In this document: positions 59,503 through 64,000 of the stretch, piece by piece
Numbering within the stretch: position 1 is the first letter of the stretch
Layout: the number at the start of each line of letters is the position of its first letter
Assembly (NCBI GenBank): GCA_023213395.1
Contig: CM041465.1
Span: 244,783,741 to 244,847,740 of the forward strand
Reading direction: 5' to 3'
Length of the DNA stretch: 64,000 nt
Source: Cycas panzhihuaensis
Lineage: Eukaryota; Cycadophyta
The notes under the pieces: model-generated
What the model was told of the DNA's origin: nothing
The model's input: only the letters and a program-made list of their open reading frames with translations
Databases searched by the model: none
Position numbers and translations under genes: made by a program

Positions 59503-61215
59503 CCTTATGATTGGGCTAATGACCCTTGCATTTTAGTTTGACCTTATTTTAAGGCCCCTTCTTCTTATTATGACCCCACCCAAGTTTTTGGGGATCCTAC
59601 ATGTTACCATACCAAATCAGTTGAAGGTTGCCAAGATCCTCAATTGCTCCCAATATATGTCATATGGAGTTGTCATCTTAGGGACCCTACTTCATGCCCT
59701 AAAGAGGTTCCCCCAACCTATCCATCCCATTTTGGTCAATAAGGAGAAGCATTTACCTTTTACAACCATTCGTATGTTTCTTATGGGGAAGTAGTTGAAG
59801 CCCTACAAGAATGCTTCAAAGTTGCAACTGTGTAACCATTTCCTAAGTGGTTGCATAGGTTTATTCAGACTTCAACTCCATTTTCTTCCATAATCCCCCC
59901 TTTTTCATCTCATCCTTCTACTTCCTCTACCCTCTAGGAAGTAGTTTTAATAGGGCATATGTCCACATACCCCTCTCCTAGACAACTTGCCACTTTGGGT
60001 ATACAAACTCCTTAAGCGTTGGTAAGTATGCCTTCACTTTCGAATAACATGCCCTAACATATTACTATACCTACCCTTTCTTATCCCTCAATTGTGCCCT
60101 TTCCCTTACACTGTGTGGGATATGGGGGTAAGGCCTCCATCCATCTATGACCATATCCTATGGACCCTTCACTTTACATTCCTCTAGGGTATATGTATCA
60201 AGCCTGGGGATATGGGGGACCGGATCCTTTTCCTACATATGGTGTTGATCCCCTTCAGCCTTATGGGATTGCCCTACCTCTTGGGGGACCATATAGGTAA
60301 AACCCCATTCCCCATCCTACATTTCATCAATCTTGCTCTATGCCTCATATAAGTTTATCTTCATATGCCTACTCATTCACTCCCGTGGGAGCATGTCCTT
60401 AACCTTTACATCCTTATGCAGCTCATCTCCGAGGTGCAATGAGACCCTATTGCCCACCTCCTTATCTATCAACATCCCATTTAGAGGTCATATACTCTTG
60501 TTTATTAGGAGGGGTAGCCTACCCTCCTACCTCCTATGCCCCTTGTTAATAAGGGTATCATCCTTGCAATGCCACCTCTTACTTGCCATATGTTGGGGGT
60601 GGGCATCCTTATACTACAATCCCTTATTCTCAGGTTGACACACTGATCTAACTGGGGACTTGTCCCTTCATCGATTATTTGTCAACTCCATTTCCCATCA
60701 AGATATTAAGAACTAACTTACCACCTCATCCTCCTAAGGTGCCTAAGTTTGATGGCATCCCCTCCTATAACCCAATTGAGCATGTTGGGGCATTTGCCAC
60801 AGCATGCATAGACTATTGGGCCTATGACCATATTTTAATGAAATATTTCCCTAGATCCCTCTAGGGAGATGCCCTTAAATAGTTTTATCATCTCTCTTGC
60901 CACTCTATCTTAACCTTTTAGTAATTGATTAATTAATTCATCAACCATTTCAATATTACTTAGCCGTTTGAAAGTGGGATCAAAGCCCTACTCTCACTTA
61001 AATAAGGCCCTAAGGAACCAAACTGTGACTTCGTATGGTTGTTTCATGACCTCCTTCACTCTTCTAAGGCCATGTTGCCTAAAGAGTTGAAGCAAGATCT
61101 CTTTGTTAATATGTTGCACTCTGAGGTGTATGCTAAGGTCCTTAAAATGGAAGTGACCTCTTATGATTCCACCATAGCCAAGTGCTTATAGTTAGAAGTT
61201 ATTGAGATCCAAGTC
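59503..61215 (+). pseudogene. Old gypsy gag remnant with Pro/Tyr/Gly-rich linker, interrupted
   Basis: The plus strand, with many stops, reads a long segment rich in Pro, Tyr and Gly (for example GYMYQAWGYGGPDPFPTYG near 60190-60250) to about 60650. Then comes LPPHPPKVPKFDGIPSYNP, IEHVGAFATACIDYW, YFPRSL and FVWLFHDLLHSSKAMLP, the gag capsid domain of Ty3/gypsy elements of the Ogre/Tat/Athila kind (PKFDG...P..H...F). It ends at 61215, where the next LTR begins. Its upstream part is probably the DNA left of 52742. Confidence 0.78.
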
Positions 61216-61717
61216 TGTAATATTACCTCACCTCTATAAGTAGAAAGAAGTATTAGCATATGGAATCTGTCAAAGGGTTATGTGATCTTGTGAATATTCT
61301 AAAGTACTTGCTTATTTAGTAAGTGCCTAAATAGCTGCAATCGCTTATTTAGCAAGTACTAAAATAGTGGTGCTTTTGTATTGCACGTATATTTAGTAAG
61401 TAGTTGTGCTCACTTATTTAGTAAGTGTATTACACATATATTTAACAAGTAGTTGCACTTTTGTATTACACATGCATTTAGCAAGTAGTTATGCTCACTT
61501 ATTTAGTAAGTGCTTAGATTAAAAGTAAGCTTTAGTAGTTGAAGTACTATATTTACCCTCTTGAGTTTTCATTCAAATCCATTCTTGGATCATATTACTT
61601 AAGAGAAAATAACTTCAGTTCTCTTTGGTAATCAATTGTCTCTTTTGGATCTCTTTGGTGCTTAACATTTCTCTTATTTCTCTCTTTGGAGTTGTTTATT
61701 GTAGAAGATACATTACA
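61216..61717 (+). repeat. 5' LTR of the partial gypsy element
   Basis: 502 bp, called from the perfect terminal inverted repeats TGTAAT...ATTACA and the PBS two bases downstream. The partner LTR is outside the window, so ends and target duplication cannot be confirmed. A TATA-like tatatataaa at 62123 lies outside it, which leaves open a longer LTR. Confidence 0.6.
61306..61515. repeat. Array of ACTTAtttagTAAGT-type palindromic motifs in the LTR
   Basis: Seven variants of (c)actta-tttag-taagt(g) occur in 210 bp, two of them (61411 and 61496 regions) perfect inverted repeats. They are embedded in a larger unit of about 57-85 bp that contains tgcttttgtatt(g/a)cac. Confidence 0.85.
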
Positions 61718-61719
61718 AG

Positions 61720-61732
61720 TGATATCAGAGCC
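61720..61732 (+). other. Primer binding site of the partial gypsy element
   Basis: TGATATCAGAGCC; one change (G to A) from TGGTATCAGAGCC, the initiator-Met tRNA complement. Confidence 0.78.
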
Positions 61733-62579
61733 ACCTTTTAGGGCCAATTTGGTGCAATTTTTTTTCTCCCTTTCACACTTACCTATTGTATGCTCTCACC
61801 TCACCCACTTGGATCTTGGTGATCAGAAAGTAGTGAAAGTGTTGGGTTACCTTATTTTTCAGGTGGAGATTTTTAACAAAGTTCAACACTCGATAGGTCT
61901 AATTCTATAATAAATTCTTCTTATTCTTTTCTGACCAAAACACTGTATTGCAGATCTGGATAAGGAAAAATCTATGTCTGCTTAACTGTGGAATATACTT
62001 GGGCATAAGCCCTAAAACTCATTGTGAGAAGTACCACAAAAACCCCAAAGCAGTTGGCCAGAGTGTTTGCTAGTGAATCAGGCAATGGCCCCATCCCAAA
62101 TTAGATTTTCCTTCCTTGAGTATATATAAAGAGCTATTGTTTTGAGGTAAATATGTGGCTGGGGTTTTAGTAGTTATTTTCTTCAAGAAGTAATTGTTGC
62201 AATTCTAGAGAGTGGTACTCACTTAGACAACATTTGTGGCTAGTGAGATTGACTGTAATTCCCTAGGAAGCCTTCTATCGGGGCTTGCTACCTATTCTAG
62301 TCAATGTTGCATCGGTGCTCTAAACGCTCATAGTAAGCAAACTAGTATTAGCACATAACAAAATAGATAAAAGAAAAAAGAGCTTTTATTTGTTCCTAAA
62401 AAAAAAAATAGAGCAAAATTTTTGGGGACAACTGTCTATAGACACCCCATTCCCTCTCCTTTCCCTCTCATCTTTTCATCCCAATTTCTTAGAACTCCCA
62501 TTCTATCTTACTCATCCCTCTTTGTGGATTTCTTTCTTCTAACTAGTCCCCTCTTCTTTAAATACCTTCTACAATCATC

Positions 62580-63700
62580 ATGGCTCCAACTCAAGGTGAT
62601 TGAATCTCACTTTTGAAAAATCAATTTATCACATTACAACAAGAAGTTAAGATAGAAGTGTAAGAGGTAAAAGCTGATATGTTAAATTTAGCATCAAAAT
62701 CTAACATGACTTCTAGTATATCCCAGATGGCATAGATAATAACACAAATCACTTTAAATCAAAATTAGATGGTACAAATTGCAGCACAACTTTCCTCTCA
62801 TCAAGTAGGTCCTATACCACCACCACCGCCACTGCCGCCCCTGCGCCAATAATAATCATTTCACCATTAAATTAATATTCCAACTTTTGATCCTGATTTG
62901 AACAAGGAAAGCACTTGCAATTAGATAAGTAAATTAGAATCCTACTTCGCCCTCAATCCAATGACTAAATATGATCAACTATTGTATGCCTCTATTCATT
63001 TAGATGGGAAATCACATCATCGGTTTAATTAGTGGAAAGAAGAACACCCTTCAACCCAAACATGGTAACATTTCACAAACAAATTTTTTGAGCTGTATGA
63101 GGATACATGGAGTCAATCATTCTTTACTGAACTGACCAATCTTAAGTAATCATTATCTATAGAATCATTTATAGATGAATTCCAAGCATTATTTAATGAA
63201 TGTTCATAACGTCAAAATCTGGATAAGAAAACATTAATCGATACCTATATAGTAGGGCTCTAGGACCATATTCAAATACGTCTCAAGACATTATCCTTAC
63301 CTTCTCTCAAGGAAGCTATTAGAATAGTAAAGGCAGTATAGGTAGAGTTTGTATCTGAAAGATCCGTGTACACCCAAAGAGACATCCCATGGTCCTTTTG
63401 ATCTCGACAGATAGACTTCTAGTGGCCCCATCCTCTGTTTGATGATGCAACTTGCCCTCAGATGGACTTTCAATGTTCCTGACCTCGACTGAATGATTCA
63501 TCTCATCCTCCAATAGATTGACAGGTAGAGGGACCCCAACAAAAAAAGTCTAAATCTCACAAGATGAAGCATAATGACGAGTAGAAGCAGGCCTATGTAT
63601 ACAATGCTTAGAAAAATGGACTCCTGGGCATGGTCGCATTTGTTTAGTGAGGCATATAGTCTTTTCCATTGACCCTATAGATAACCCATCCGACTCATAT
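62580..63700 (+). pseudogene. Gypsy gag, decayed (partial element)
   Basis: From ATG 62580 (MAPTQGD) the frame passes a Gln/Leu coiled region, a PPPPPLPP stretch at 62816-62840, then IPTFDPDLNKES, KLESYFALNPMTKYDQLLYA, HLDGKSHHRFN and SIESFIDEFQALFNEC, the gypsy capsid domain. A C-terminal knuckle CLEKWTPGHGRICL is at 63605-63650. Most stops are TAA or TAG at positions where the family commonly has Gln. Confidence 0.83.
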
Positions 63701-63779
63701 TCTGATGAAGAAGTTGATGAAGGAATCCAGGTAGACCCCAACCTTGACCCCCAACTAGAAGTCTCCCTATCAACCATAA

Positions 63780-64000
63780 CTTCTATTGCCTGTCCTGAAT
63801 CCTTATAAGTTAGAGGTATTCTTTGGAAGACCCCAATGTTAATCTTGATTGATGGTGGTGCGTCTTTGAATTTTATCGATATCTCCTTAGCTATGTAGCT
63901 AAACCTATATATTATCCCCAAGACTGGTTTCACTTGCTCTCTACTAGGGTATCAGAAGCTCCATTGTGCAAGTGTTATAAAAAAGCTACATGTCCAAATT
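63780..64000 (+). pseudogene. Gypsy protease fragment (partial element)
   Basis: MLILIDGGASLNFID around 63837-63881 is the aspartic protease active site (Asp codon 63851-63853, D-G-G-A). The window ends shortly after. The 127-codon minus-strand frame over 63550-63933 is a shadow of gag and protease. Confidence 0.8.

Larger units (their letters stand above)
61216..64000 (+). mobile_element. Ty3/gypsy element running out of the window
   Basis: 5' LTR (61216-61717), PBS (61720-61732), leader, gag from ATG 62580, and the protease active site at 63851. RT and beyond, and the 3' LTR, lie outside. Gag has stops every few dozen codons. It interrupts the older gag remnant to its left. Confidence 0.78.

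Noticed and set aside
63550-63933. 127-codon open frame on the minus strand
   Set aside because: It lies opposite the gag zinc knuckle and the LIDGGAS protease site of the partial gypsy element; no motif of its own.

Overview
This is a stretch of nuclear plant DNA from a large, repeat-rich genome. It is AT-rich, has almost no intact genes and is filled with old LTR retrotransposons that carry many stop codons but still have readable ends. The one apparently functional gene is a plant-specific cytosolic class II small heat-shock protein. Abundant, slowly decaying, nested LTR elements suit a gymnosperm such as a conifer, but that is an inference; the sequence by itself proves only a land plant.

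Layout. 1-3.2 kb: repeats, then the heat-shock gene on the minus strand (2125-2687, one 83-bp intron) with two trimeric heat-shock elements upstream. 3.2-5.7 kb: nothing recognised. 5.69-23.9 kb: one Ty3/gypsy element on the minus strand, expanded by a Ty1/copia element (6462-12027, target duplication ggaac) inside its 3' LTR and by a non-coding LTR element (17977-21836, two 350-bp LTRs) inside its leader. 24.3-25.0 kb: a LINE-type RNase H remnant. 24.99-30.79 kb: a non-autonomous LTR element (target duplication atatc) with a copia-type gag remnant, no recognisable pol, and an antisense insert made of pieces of two unrelated host genes: the nuclear-pore anchor NUA/TPR and a chloroplast FtsH of the FTSH7/9 type.

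30.8-33.7 kb: nothing firmly recognised. 33.7-36.25 kb holds the 5' half (PBS, gag, protease, RT) of a gypsy element on the plus strand. 42.4-44.4 kb holds a 3' half (RNase H, integrase, chromodomain-like tail, PPT, LTR) on the minus strand. The first half stops within a few codons of where the second begins, so an inversion of about 8 kb has probably split one element. A LINE on the minus strand (36252 to at least 40606) lies between them. 44.4-52.74 kb is pyrimidine-rich and locally CpG-rich with no recognised gene; it is probably the LTR or leader of an old gypsy element whose gag resumes at 59503-61215. Into that older DNA a complete gypsy element was inserted (52747-59497, two 1061-bp LTRs, target duplication gttat), and at 61216 another gypsy element begins and runs off the window.

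The mobile elements do not cooperate. They form a layered record of insertion in which every pol region is broken. Nonsense codons are mostly of the kind made by C-to-T (or G-to-A) change at Gln and Trp codons, as expected for long-methylated DNA. The most novel object is the chimeric gene-capturing element at 24992-30790.
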